The notes under the pieces: model-generated
The model's database searches: none
The model's input: the letters and a program-made list of their open reading frames with translations, nothing else
What the model was told of the DNA's origin: nothing
Translations under genes and position numbers: made by a program
In this document: positions 1-11,764 of the stretch, piece after piece
How the letters are laid out: each line of letters opens with the position of its first letter
Position numbering within the stretch: the first letter of the stretch is position 1
Assembly: GCA_026874595.1 (NCBI GenBank)
Contig: CM049322.1
Location: 53,845,386 to 53,909,385 of the forward strand
Length of the DNA: 64,000 nucleotides
Direction of reading: 5' to 3'
Origin: Sipunculus nudus
Taxonomy: Eukaryota > Annelida > Sipuncula > Golfingiida > Sipunculidae

Positions 1-526
1 GGTTTCATTGTTTCATTATGAATACCGATGTACATGTCAGACTATTTACTGGGGTCAAAATTTTAGGTACTAGTATACAACAGATTTCTAGGTAATATAG
101 GAATTACATAAAACAAGGGTCCCATAGGTCACGGCACTCAGCTGTTATATATGATCACATGATTTGGAAGAGGAGGTGGGCAAAGGCTGGTTTTGTGTGG
201 TAATATAAGCTCTATTATGAGTTGATGGTGTTTAACTCAAGTTATGTATGATTTTGATAATACCCTTTGAGACAGGGAAAAGGATTGATATCATTTATAT
301 TATTTACAGTTGGAAATGGTGTGCTATTATTACATAGGTTTTGACTTGCCCATAAATCTTTACCTACATTGCAGCAGAATTATTTGAAAAGTTAAACTAT
401 TTATTAACAAGTGACCCAGGGGTCATGACGCTCAGCTGACCAGGAAGACATTGACAAAAGTAATTTTATCATCTGAATGTCAAATTTGAATGAAATACTT
501 TTTCCAAACTTGACCTTTTGTATAAA
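1..526. repeat. Degenerate left-edge repeat, no gene
   Basis: I see no coding region here. Two diverged segments each carry a 'cactcagctg' or 'cgctcagctg' core next to a 'ggtca' motif (around 130-150 and 420-445). This suggests old repeat units related in style to the array that follows. It is AT-rich with no usable open frame. Confidence 0.4.
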
Positions 527-1950
527 ATCATCCAATATTCATTGGGGTAGTATGGAGCTCTGTAGCATGAAGGATATGGGTAACAGACACCTATTTTCAA
601 GGTTTACAAGATGACTTTTCAGGGGTCTCCCAGCATGTCAAAAAATAAAATTCTAGGTCCAGTTATTATGATTTGTGCCCTGTTAACAAATCCAAATGTT
701 TATTCTGGGGGGTATTTCAAAGCCGCATAGGATGAAGGATATGGGTAACAGAGATGTAATTTCAGGTGCACAAGGAGACTTTTCAGGGGCCTCCCAGCAT
801 ATCAAGAAAGGAGATTCTAGGTCAAGTCATTATAATTTGTGCTCTGTTAACAGATGACCAAATCTTTATTCTGGGGAGTACTTCGGAGCCCCAGAGCATG
901 AAGGATATGGGTAACAGGGACCTTATTTCGGGTTTCCATGTAGACCTTTTATGGGCTTCCCTGGAGGTGAGGACAGAAGATTCTAGGTCCAGTCATTATG
1001 ATTTGTGCCCTGTTAATATATGACCAAATGTTTATTCTGGGGGGTACTTCAGAGCCCCATAGCTCACAGAATATGGGTAACAGGGACCTTATTTCGGGTT
1101 TCCATGTAGACATTTTATGGGCTTCCCTGGAGGTGAGGACAGAAGATTCTAGGTCCAGTCATTATGATTTGTGCCCTGTTTACAGATGACCAAATGTTTA
1201 AAGATCACAAAAGTAGAGAAAAAAAATCGTAAAAAATAAATAAAATATAGGTGGCGCCACCAATCTCCAGAAATTGATGAAACACTCCATGATCAATATC
1301 CATGCAAAGAATCATGGTGATTAATGCATTAGTTGTTCAGATACTTGAGCTTTTGTATTAAATTTTGCATTATTCTGGGGGGTACTTCAGAACCCCATAG
1401 CTCAAAGAATATAGGTCACAGTGACCTAATTTCAAGTTTACAAGGAGAATTTCCATAGACCTCCCAGGATTTCAAGTAAGAAGATTCCCGATCTAGCGGT
1501 TACGATTTGTGCCCTGTTAACAGACAGACACCTGGATGGCCGGACGGACGACGGACAAAAGGTGATCCCTAAAGCTCAGATGACTTTCAGTCAGCTGAGC
1601 TAAAAATTGAAAAAAATACAGGTGGCGCCACCAGAATGCAGAAGCTGATGAAACATTTCATGATCAATATCCATGCAAAGAATCATGGTGATCAATATAA
1701 TAATTGTCCAGATACTTGAGCTTTTGTATCAATTTTTCCATTATTCTGGGGGGTACTTCGGAGCCCCATAGCTCAGAGGTTATGGGTAACAGAGACCTAA
1801 TTTCAAGTTTTTAAGGAGACTTTTCATGGGCCTCTCAGCATGTCAAGAGAGAAGATTCTAGGTCCAGTTGTTACAATTTGAGCCATGTTAACAGATGACG
1901 GCATCTTATGAGGTCTCAAAAAAAGAGAAAAAAATTCGTAAAAATAAAAA
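527..1950 (+). repeat. 1,424-bp direct duplication, copy 1
   Basis: This block is followed immediately by a second copy with the same order of motifs. The only difference I noticed is one base ('gtagacatttt' near 1111 against 'gtagacctttt' near 2535). It contains several ~340-bp units and one internal ACGG tail with hairpin (1573-1601). Confidence 0.9.
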
Positions 1951-3374
1951 ATCATCCAATATTCATTGGGGTAGTATGGAGCTCTGTAGCATGAAGGATA
2001 TGGGTAACAGACACCTATTTTCAAGGTTTACAAGATGACTTTTCAGGGGTCTCCCAGCATGTCAAAAAATAAAATTCTAGGTCCAGTTATTATGATTTGT
2101 GCCCTGTTAACAAATCCAAATGTTTATTCTGGGGGGTATTTCAAAGCCGCATAGGATGAAGGATATGGGTAACAGAGATGTAATTTCAGGTGCACAAGGA
2201 GACTTTTCAGGGGCCTCCCAGCATATCAAGAAAGGAGATTCTAGGTCAAGTCATTATAATTTGTGCTCTGTTAACAGATGACCAAATCTTTATTCTGGGG
2301 AGTACTTCGGAGCCCCAGAGCATGAAGGATATGGGTAACAGGGACCTTATTTCGGGTTTCCATGTAGACCTTTTATGGGCTTCCCTGGAGGTGAGGACAG
2401 AAGATTCTAGGTCCAGTCATTATGATTTGTGCCCTGTTAATATATGACCAAATGTTTATTCTGGGGGGTACTTCAGAGCCCCATAGCTCACAGAATATGG
2501 GTAACAGGGACCTTATTTCGGGTTTCCATGTAGACCTTTTATGGGCTTCCCTGGAGGTGAGGACAGAAGATTCTAGGTCCAGTCATTATGATTTGTGCCC
2601 TGTTTACAGATGACCAAATGTTTAAAGATCACAAAAGTAGAGAAAAAAAATCGTAAAAAATAAATAAAATATAGGTGGCGCCACCAATCTCCAGAAATTG
2701 ATGAAACACTCCATGATCAATATCCATGCAAAGAATCATGGTGATTAATGCATTAGTTGTTCAGATACTTGAGCTTTTGTATTAAATTTTGCATTATTCT
2801 GGGGGGTACTTCAGAACCCCATAGCTCAAAGAATATAGGTCACAGTGACCTAATTTCAAGTTTACAAGGAGAATTTCCATAGACCTCCCAGGATTTCAAG
2901 TAAGAAGATTCCCGATCTAGCGGTTACGATTTGTGCCCTGTTAACAGACAGACACCTGGATGGCCGGACGGACGACGGACAAAAGGTGATCCCTAAAGCT
3001 CAGATGACTTTCAGTCAGCTGAGCTAAAAATTGAAAAAAATACAGGTGGCGCCACCAGAATGCAGAAGCTGATGAAACATTTCATGATCAATATCCATGC
3101 AAAGAATCATGGTGATCAATATAATAATTGTCCAGATACTTGAGCTTTTGTATCAATTTTTCCATTATTCTGGGGGGTACTTCGGAGCCCCATAGCTCAG
3201 AGGTTATGGGTAACAGAGACCTAATTTCAAGTTTTTAAGGAGACTTTTCATGGGCCTCTCAGCATGTCAAGAGAGAAGATTCTAGGTCCAGTTGTTACAA
3301 TTTGAGCCATGTTAACAGATGACGGCATCTTATGAGGTCTCAAAAAAAGAGAAAAAAATTCGTAAAAATAAAAA
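1951..3374 (+). repeat. 1,424-bp direct duplication, copy 2
   Basis: The head-to-tail second copy starts at 'atcatccaatattc', which also begins the first copy at 527. Every landmark is offset by 1,424 bp. Near identity means either a very recent unequal exchange or an assembly artefact. Confidence 0.9.
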
Positions 3375-6208
3375 AAAATACAGGTGGTGCCACCATACTG
3401 CAGAAACTGATGACACATTCCATGATCAATATCCATGCAAAGAATCATGGTGATCACTGCAATAGTTGTTTAGATACTTGAGCTTTTGTATCAAATTGTC
3501 CATTATTCTGAGGGATACTTCAGATGACTTACAGTCAGCTGAGCTAAAATCACTTAATGGTCAATATCCATACAAAGAATCATGATGATCTCCGTATTAG
3601 TTGTTCAGATACTTCAGCTTTTGTATCAAATTGTCCATTATTCAAAGAATACTTCAGAGTCCTATAGCTTGAAGGATATAAGCAGAGACCTAATTTCAAG
3701 TTTCCACAGGCACTCTTCATGGGCCTCCTTGCATGACAAGAATGAAGTTTCTAGGTCCAGTTGTTGCAATTTGTACCCTCTTGATAGATAACCACATCTT
3801 CAAAGGTCTCGAAAAAAGAGAAAAAAAATCGCAAAAATTTGAAAAAAATAGAGGTGGCGCACCCTCTCTGCAGAAACTGATGGAACAGCTCATGATCAAT
3901 ATGTATGCCAAAAATCATGACCATCAGTGTTGTAGTTATTGAGATACTGCACTTTTTGTATCAAATTTTCCATTATTCTGGGGGGTATTTTGGAGCCATA
4001 CAGCCTAAAGAATATGGGTAACAGAGACCTAATTTCAGGTTTCCATGGAGAATTTTCATGGGTCTCCCTGTGTGTCAAGAATGAAGATTCTAGGTCCAGT
4101 CGTTATGATTTGTGCCATGCTAACAGATGACAGCATCCTTAAAGGTCTCAAAAATAGAGGAAGAAATCGTAAATAAATCAAACAATATAGGTGGCGCCAC
4201 CAGTCTGCAGGAACTGATGGAACACCTCTTGATCAATAGTTATGCCACAAATCATGACCATCAGTGATGTAGTTATTGAGATATTGAAGTTTTTGTATGA
4301 AATTTTTGACTACTCTGGGGGGTACTTTGCGGCCCCATAGCTTGAAGGATATGGGTAACAGAGACCTAATTTCTGGTTTCCATGGAGACTTTTCATAGGT
4401 CTCTCAGTGTATTGAGAATGAAGATTCTAGGTCCAGTCGTTACGATTTGTACCATGCTAACAGATGACAGCATCCTCAAAGGTCTCAAAAATAGAGGAAG
4501 AAATCGTAAAAAAATCAAACAATATAGGTGGCACCACCAGTCTGCAGGAACTGATGGAACATCTCATAATCAATATGTATGCCAAAAATCATGACCATCA
4601 GTGATGTAGTTATTGAGATATTGAAGTTTTTGTATGAAATTTTTGACTACTCTGGGGGGGTACTTTGAGGCCCCATAGCTCGAAGGATATGGGTAACAGA
4701 GACCTAATTTCTGGTTTCCATGGAGACTTTTCATAGGTCTCTCAGTGTATTGAGAATGAAGATTCTAGGTCCAGTTGTTACGATTTGTGCCATGCTAACA
4801 GATGTTCACATTTTTAAAGGTCTCAAAAAAAAGAGAAAACAATTCGTAAAAAATAATAAAAAAAAAAAAAATAAGAGGTGGCGCACCCAGGCTGCAGAAA
4901 CTGATGACACACTCCATGATCAAAATCCATGCAAACAATTATGGTCATCCCTGCATTCGTTGTTCAGATACTTCAGCTTTTATATCAAATTTTCCATTAA
5001 TCTGAGCTGTACTTTGGAGTGCCACAGCTTAAAGGATATGGGTAACAGAGACCTAATTTCATATTTCCATGGAGACTTTTCATGGGTCTCCCTGTGTGTC
5101 AAGAATGAAGATTCTAGGTCCAGTCGTTACTATTTGTGCCATGCTAACAGATGACAGCATCCTTAAATGTCTCAAAAATAGAGGAAAAAATCGTAAAAAA
5201 TTGAACGATACAGGTGGCGCCACCAGTCTGCAGGAACAGATGACAAATCTCATGATCAATAGTTATGCCACAAATCATGACCATCATTCAAGTAGTTAAT
5301 GAGATACTGAAGTTTTTGTATGAAATTTTTTACTTTTCTTAGGGGTACTTTGGGGCTCCATAGCTCAAAGAATATGGGTAACAGAGACCTAATTTCTGGT
5401 TTCCATGGAGACTTTTCATAGGTCTCTCAGTGTGTCAAGAATGAAGATTCTAGGTCCAGTCTTTACGATTTGTGCCTTGTTAACAGATGTTTACATTTTG
5501 AAAGGTCTCAAAAATAGAGAAAAAAATTTGTAAAAAATTGAACGATATAGGTGGCGCCACCAGTCTGCAGGAAGTGATGGAACATCTCATGATCAATATG
5601 TATGACAAAAATCATGACCATCAGTCAAGTATTTAATGAGATATTGAAGTTTTTGTATGAAATTTTTTACTTTTCAGGGGGGTAGTTTGGGGCCCTATAG
5701 CTGGAAGGATATGGGTAACAGAGACCTAATTTCTGGTTTCCATGGAGACTTTTCATAGGTCTCTCAGTGTGTCGAGAATGAAGATTCTAAGTCCAGTCAT
5801 TACGATTTGTGCCTTGTTAACAGATGTTCACATTTTTAAAGGTCTCAAAAATAGAGAAAAAAATTCGTAAAAAATCGAAAAATACAGGTTGCGCCACCAG
5901 TCTTCAGGAACTGATGGAACCTCTCATGATCAATATGTATGCCAAAAATCATGACCATCAGTCAAGTAGTTAATGAGATATTGAAGTTTTTGTATGAAAT
6001 TTTGGACTTTCCTGGGGGGTACTTTGGGGCCCCATAGCTCGAAGGATATGGGTAACAGAGACCTAATTTCTGGTTTCCAAGGAGATTTTTCATGGACCTC
6101 CCAGGATGTCAAGTAAGAAGATTTCAGTTCAAGCGGTTAAGATTTGTGCCCTGTTAACGGACAGACGCCCGGACGGCCGGACGGACGACGGACAAAAGGT
6201 GATCCCTA

Positions 6209-6239
6209 TAGCTCAGATGACTTTCAGTCAGCTGAGCTA
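6209..6239 (+). repeat. Terminal hairpin of ACGG-tailed repeat
   Basis: The arms TAGCTCAG (6209-6216) and CTGAGCTA (6232-6239) are perfect reverse complements around a 15-nt loop. The same hairpin occurs inside the array at 1573-1601 and 2997-3025, as a half at about 3528-3546, and with one mismatch at 11728-11758. It sits at the 3' edge of the tandem array, where rolling-circle elements carry their terminal hairpin. Confidence 0.7.
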
Positions 6240-6309
6240 AAAATTAATAACAAATATTGTGTCAAATATAATTTAAAACTAGACATTTCTTGGCACCGCA
6301 GGTGCCAGA

Positions 6310-9300
6310 GTATCCCCAGACATAGTAGGCCCCCCCCTTTATAAATAGACCCCCATTTTTTAGCAGCATATACTGACACTTGGCATATTTATTGTTTCTT
6401 CCATCTAACAATCCACAATCTTGTTGAAGATGTTGGTCCTGTGACCTTGATCTTTTTAAAGATGTGTCCTGTGACCTTGACCTTTGACCTCATGACCCCA
6501 AAATCAATTCTGGTATTGCTTTTCCAATGGGACATATGCAAGTTAAGTTTGAAATCTATACATCAATAAAGCAGGAATTATCACCCAGAAACTAATTTTT
6601 TGACAGATGGCTCCTGTGACCTTCACCTTTGACCTTGTGACCTCAAAATTGATGGTGTTCTTCCTCTCTTGGCAGGAGAACTATATGTGCAAGATGAAAG
6701 ATCTGAGATGAAATGTTTGGCTGAAAATGCATCCACATCTTTTTAAAGATGTGTCCTTTGACCTTGACCTTTGACCTCATGACCCAAAAATCAATTTGGG
6801 TTTTGCTTTTCCAATGGGACATATACAAGTCAAGTTTGAAATCCATACATCAATAAAAGCAGATATTATCATCCAGAAACTAATTTTTGGACAGATGGCT
6901 CCTGTGACTTTCACCTTTGACCTTGTGACCTCAAAATTAATAGGGGTCTTCCACTCTTGGCAGGTGAACTATATGTGCAAGATGAAAGATCTGAGATGAA
7001 TTGTTTTGCTGAAAATGCATCCACAATCTTTTTAAAGAGGTTTCCTGTGACCTTGACCTTTGACCCCATATGACCCCAAAATCAATTCAGGTCTTGCTTT
7101 TCCAATGGGTCAAATTCAAGTCAAGTTTGAAATCCATACATCAATAAAAGAAGGAATTATCATCCAGAAACTAAGTTTTGGACAGATGGCTCCTGTGACC
7201 TTCACTTTTGACCTTATGACCTCAAAATTGATAGGGTTCTTCCACTCTTGGCAGGTGAACTATATGTGCAAGATGAAAGATCTGAGATGAATTGTTTGGC
7301 TGAAAATGCATCCACAATCTTTTTAATGAGGTTTCCTTTGACCTTGACCTTTGACCTCATGACCCCAAAATCAATTCAGGCCTTGCTTTTCCAATGGGAC
7401 ATATACAAGTCAAGATTGAAATAAATACATCAATAAAAGAAGGAATTATCATCCGGAAACTAATTTTTGGACAGATGGCTCCTGTGACCTTCACCTTTGA
7501 CCTTGTGACCTCAAAATTGATAGGGGTCTTCCTCTCTTGGCAGGTGAACTATATGTCCAAGATGAAAGATCTGAGATGAAATGTTTGGCTGAAAATGCAT
7601 CCACATCTTTTTAAAGAAGTGTCCTGTGACCTTGACCTTTGACCTCATAACCTCAAAATCAATTTGGGTCTTGCTTTTCCAATGGGACATATATAAGTCA
7701 AGTTTGAAATCCATACATCAATAAAAGCAGGAATTATCATCCAGAAACTAATTTTTGGACAGATGGCTCCTGTGACCTTCACCTTGGACCCTGTGACCTC
7801 AAAATTGATAGGGGTCTCCCACCTATGGCAGGTGAACTATATGTGCAAGATGAAAGAGCTGAGATGAATTGTTTGGCTGAAAATGCATCCACAATCTTTT
7901 TAAAGAGGTTTCCTGTGACCTTGACCTTTGACCTAATGACCCCAAAATCAATTCGGGTCTTGCTTTTCCAATGGGTCAAATACAAGTCAAGTTTGAAATC
8001 CATACATCAATAAAAGAAGGAATTATCATCAAGAAACTAATTTTTGGACAGATGGCTGCTGTGACCTTCACCTTTGACCTTGAGACCTCAAAATTGATAG
8101 GGTTCTTCCTCTCTTGGCAGGTGAACTATATATGCAAGATGAAAGATCTGAGATGAAATGTTTGGCTGAAAATGCATCCACAATCTTTTTAAAGATGTCC
8201 TGTGACCTTGACCTTTGACCTCATGACCCCAAAATCAATTTGGGTCTTGCTTTTCTAATGGGACATATACAAGTCAAGTTTGAAATCCATACATCAATAA
8301 AAGCAGGATTTATCATCCAGAAACTAATTTTTGGACAGATGGCTCCTGTGACCTTCACCTTTGACCTTGTGACCTCACAACTGATAGGGATATTCCTCTA
8401 TTGGCAGATGACTTACATGTGCAAGATGAAAGGTCTGAGATGAATTGTTTCGCTGAAAATGCATCCACAATCTTTTTAAAGAGGTTTCCTGTGACCTTGA
8501 CCTTTGACCTCATGACCCCTAAAATAAATTGGAGTCTTGCTTTTTCAATGGGACATATATGTCAAGATTGAAATCAATACATCAATAAAAGCAGGAATTA
8601 TCATCCAGAAACTAATTTTCGGACAGATAGCTCCTGTGGCCTTGACCTTTGACCTTGTGACCCCAAAATTTATATTGATCATCCACTATTGGCAAGTGAA
8701 CTATATATTCAAGATGAAAGACCTAGGATGAAAGTTTGGCTTAAAATGCATCCACAGTATCTTTTAAAATGCCAGTCCAGTGACCTTGACCTTTGAACTC
8801 ATGACCCTAGAATCTATAGGGTTCTTACTTTAGTGGTGGGCCATACATAAGTCATGTTTGAAATCCATATGGCTATCAACACTGGAGATATCATAAGAGG
8901 TGTGTGATTTTCACCATATATGGCAATATTCAAGGTCAAGACCACTATCAAAGAAAGGTCATGACCCCAATTTAAATAAACATCATCCCATAACCCATAC
9001 CTATGCATATGCATAATATAAAAGAAATCTGTCCATTAGTTTTTGACTTATAATGCTCACAGTACTGTAAGGTGGCAATTTTGGGGGTATTAAACGGCAC
9101 GAAAACAAGTAAAGAATAGTAGGTGGCGCCACCAGTTTCTGGAACATGACAACCCTATCCATGATCTTCCATCAACTTGATTTTGGGATAAATCCATGCA
9201 AGATTTCTTGAGAAATTAAAGAATTTGTGTGATTTTCCCCAAAATTGGACCTATTCAAGGTCAAGGACACTCTCCTAGTAAAGGTCATGACCTCATTTTA

Positions 9301-9455
9301 AATAGGCGTCGTCCTCTCACCCATATCTATACATATACCAAGTTTGGTAAAGTTCCTTGAAATATTTTTTGGGTTATCGCGCCAACAAGATTTATAGGCG
9401 GCGGCGGCGGGACCGGTATGAAAACATAGTATCCCCCGACTTTGTCTGGGGATAC
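6310..9455 (+). mobile_element. Non-autonomous Helentron-like element, 3.15 kb
   Basis: The left end reads GTATCCCCAGACA (6310-6322) and the right end TGTCTGGGGATAC (9443-9455), exact reverse complements. The right end is also half of a terminal hairpin (GTATCCCC 9429-9436 with GGGGATAC 9448-9455). Between them lie about eight ~289-bp tandem units and a non-repeated 3' third. That third ends in 'gggttatcgcgccaacaaga', a GGC-repeat and the hairpin. There is no transposase or helicase frame, so it would be non-autonomous. The same 3' module occurs at 12540-12643. The Helentron label is inference from architecture; the paired ends are seen directly. Confidence 0.65.
6430..8790 (+). repeat. ~289-bp tandem array (about 8 units)
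   Basis: The string 'tgaccttgacctttgacc' recurs near 6472, 6760, 7049, 7339, 7628, 7918, 8204, 8491 and 8783. Each unit also carries 'ttccaatgggacatat', 'ggacagatggctcctgtgac' and 'gcatccacaatcttttta'. Units are perhaps 85-95% alike, the last ones most diverged. Each has two nuclear-receptor DR1-like sequences. Open frames on both strands follow the period and are not genes. Confidence 0.9.
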
Positions 9456-10100
9456 AATTAAATATGATAACAGTATCTTTTTTTTTCATCAAAGATTTTT
9501 TTAATAATATTATCAAAATAAATTATTATTAAAATAATATTATAGAATATATTCATGAATGCATTTGTATTCAAATACTTTCAATTTTACCTGTATTCCA
9601 ATCCTTATGCATGAAATTATGGAGTACATATTCATATTTGCATTCAAATACATTTGCAAAGTACTTCATCATGTCTGGTATTTATTCAGTTTCAGCCAAA
9701 CAAAAGTTCTTGAGAATCGAGAATAACAAATATCACAAATTTACATAATGAACACAAGTACCTGGTTTAATGAAATTTATTTATATTAAAAAAATATATT
9801 CACTTTGGACTACCTTCACATCAATCTACACACTAGACATAGCAAGATTCTTATGACAATTATAAACATTACAGAAATCATAATGAGAACTTGTCTAACA
9901 TCTGATTTTTTATTAATTAAAATTTTTTTATTAAAAAGAAATGTATCAGAAAATAATTTGAAGTAATCTCAGCTATGAAACCATTATATGTGTAAAAAAT
10001 AACACAAGGATAAGAACACCCTTTAATTACACAAGGAGAAAACTAGAGATGGGCAAGTTAAATTTTATTAACTGAAATATAGAAACCAGTAATATAAATT
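9456..10100. other. AT-rich spacer, nothing recognised
   Basis: Low-complexity AT-rich DNA with short inverted ATTTG/CAAAT motifs around 9555-9660. There is no coding frame or RNA gene that I can support. Confidence 0.5.
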
Positions 10101-11760
10101 TTGATTATTTTTATAGTCTTGTGCAGCTGTTACAGCCACGTGTCTTAATGTCATTATTTATTGTTATGCTGTTGGTCTAAACAACTAATAGATGAGTTGG
10201 GTTGAACACCTGAATCAACTGAGGCCAGCCATTAGCTATGGCCAGTAAGTATATGCCCTGCCTCTCAAGCGTGCATAATTGGCCTGAGAGGTCAACTAAG
10301 GGGCAAACAGGTTACTGAAGACGGACTTAGTAGAGCCTAGGGGCTGACATGGTCTCATAAAAACTAAAATAAAAGCTACAGTTTTTGGCCAATATCTTTC
10401 AACTTTCAAAACTAAAAAGCTGAAATCCTTATTTCTGCATGATATGAAAATTATATCAACAGTGCTTACAGAAAACAAACATGCCATTGTCAAAGTAAGG
10501 CAAAATTTAAGGTATCAATTTTATATTTATACTAATAACATGTAAAATTTGAAAAATTCAGAACTAATTTTTGGTATACTATTGAATACTAATCAAATAA
10601 TGTTAAATCCATGACAACAAATCTCTATATTCAGCAATTCTCATGTTAAGGGAGTAAATATATTTCTTGATTTTTTACAAAGTGCATTATGTTTGCGCCC
10701 ATAACTTAAAGCAATTTCGCAATACTGACATCATTTCTGGCATGTGCACAGAGTATGAATAGAAGAACATGTATAATATATATAATCAAAGTCAGATCAG
10801 TGGTTTTGATATTAGGCAGTGTTGAAGTGTAACAATTGGTTTTTAATTTAAAACTGAAGTTTTTTCTTTATATCTCAATGGAATGAAGTTCTAGTGACCA
10901 AACTTTTGGTATGGTAGGGGGTTTGGGGGACCATATCTAACTGTATGCCAAATTTTGGGAGCTGAGAGCTGGCCTGGGAAGCTGGGGAGCTGAGCTCTAG
11001 CAAGCTGCATAACACTTGCTTAATCTAAACAATACTTTACATGGTGCTTGAAAATCTGAATAAAATCTACAGTTTTTGATCAACTGGTTTCAAATTTCAG
11101 ATGTTAACAGATGAAATGCTTATGGTAACATGCTATGAAATTAAAGCCACAGCAGTTACAGGAAAAAAATGTGCCATGGTCAAATCTTTGCAAAATTTAA
11201 GGTACTAATTTTATATTTATGCTAAAAACTTACAAAATTTGAAAAACTCAGATCTAATTTTGGGTATACAATTGAATCTAGATTAAATAAAGTTATATAC
11301 CTGAAAAAAAAGTTTCTAGCTTCAGCAATTCTCAAGTTAAGAGGGTAAATATATTTCCTGAATTTTTACAAAGTGCATTATGTTTGGGCCCATTACTTCA
11401 AGAATTTAAAAAATATTGAACTAATTTCTGGTATGTACATAGGAAATGTATAGAGGAATTAATATGTTAAAAATGATCAATATCAGGTCAGTGGTTTTGA
11501 AATTAGGCAGTCTTGAAGTGTAACAATGGGTTTTTAATGGAAAACAGAGGTTTTACCTTAATGATTGGAAGGAACAAAGTCCTAGTGACCAAATTTTCAG
11601 TATGGTAGGATATTTTGGGGACATCTAAAGGTATGCCAAATTTCAGATTCGTAGGTCCAACGGTTTCAAAACCTGCCAGTTTAATGGACGGACGGAGGGA
11701 CAGCCAATGGACAATGGACCACGACTATAGCTCAGATGACTTGTAGTCAGCTGTGCTAAT
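10100..11760 (+). repeat. Two diverged ~690-bp repeat units with ACGG-like tail
   Basis: Blocks such as 'caaaatttaaggta(t/c)(c/t)aattttatatttat', 'aagtgcattatgtttg' and 'agtgtaacaat(t/g)g(g)tttttaa' occur once near 10500-10850 and again near 11190-11545. They are about 690 bp apart and clearly diverged. The end carries 'ggacggacggagggacag' and a hairpin at 11728-11758 (TAGCTCAG / CTGTGCTA). It therefore shares its tail with the array ending at 6241 although the core units differ. Confidence 0.7.
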
Positions 11761-11764
11761 AATT

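Larger units (their letters stand above)
527..6241 (+). repeat. Array of ~340-bp tandem units with ACGG-rich tail
   Basis: Units recur with 'ggatatgggtaacagagacc', 'gattctaggtccagt', a purine-rich 'aaaaatcgtaaaaa' stretch and usually a 'ggtggcgccacc' palindrome. In the right half the palindrome, or a one-base variant, recurs near 4190, 4527, 4877, 5213, 5550 and 5887, a spacing of 336-350 bp. The array ends in an ACGG-like microsatellite (about 6158-6193) and a hairpin at 6209-6239. This architecture (tandem core units, ACGG microsatellite, terminal hairpin) resembles the bivalve 'pearl'/Helentron-type non-autonomous elements; that family assignment is inference. The open frames inside are repeat-derived, not genes. 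Confidence 0.85.

Noticed and set aside
766-5299. Repeated open frames of 60-144 codons in the left array
   Set aside because: They recur with the repeat period on both strands, start and stop at different unit positions and contain no family motif. They are by-products of tandem DNA.
6643-8731. Open frames on both strands of the 289-bp array
   Set aside because: Their spacing equals the unit length and both strands are open, so they reflect the repeat and not protein coding.
6430-8790. CRISPR-like regular repeats
   Set aside because: Units are ~289 bp and repeat over their entire length with no unique spacers. The DNA is clearly eukaryotic.
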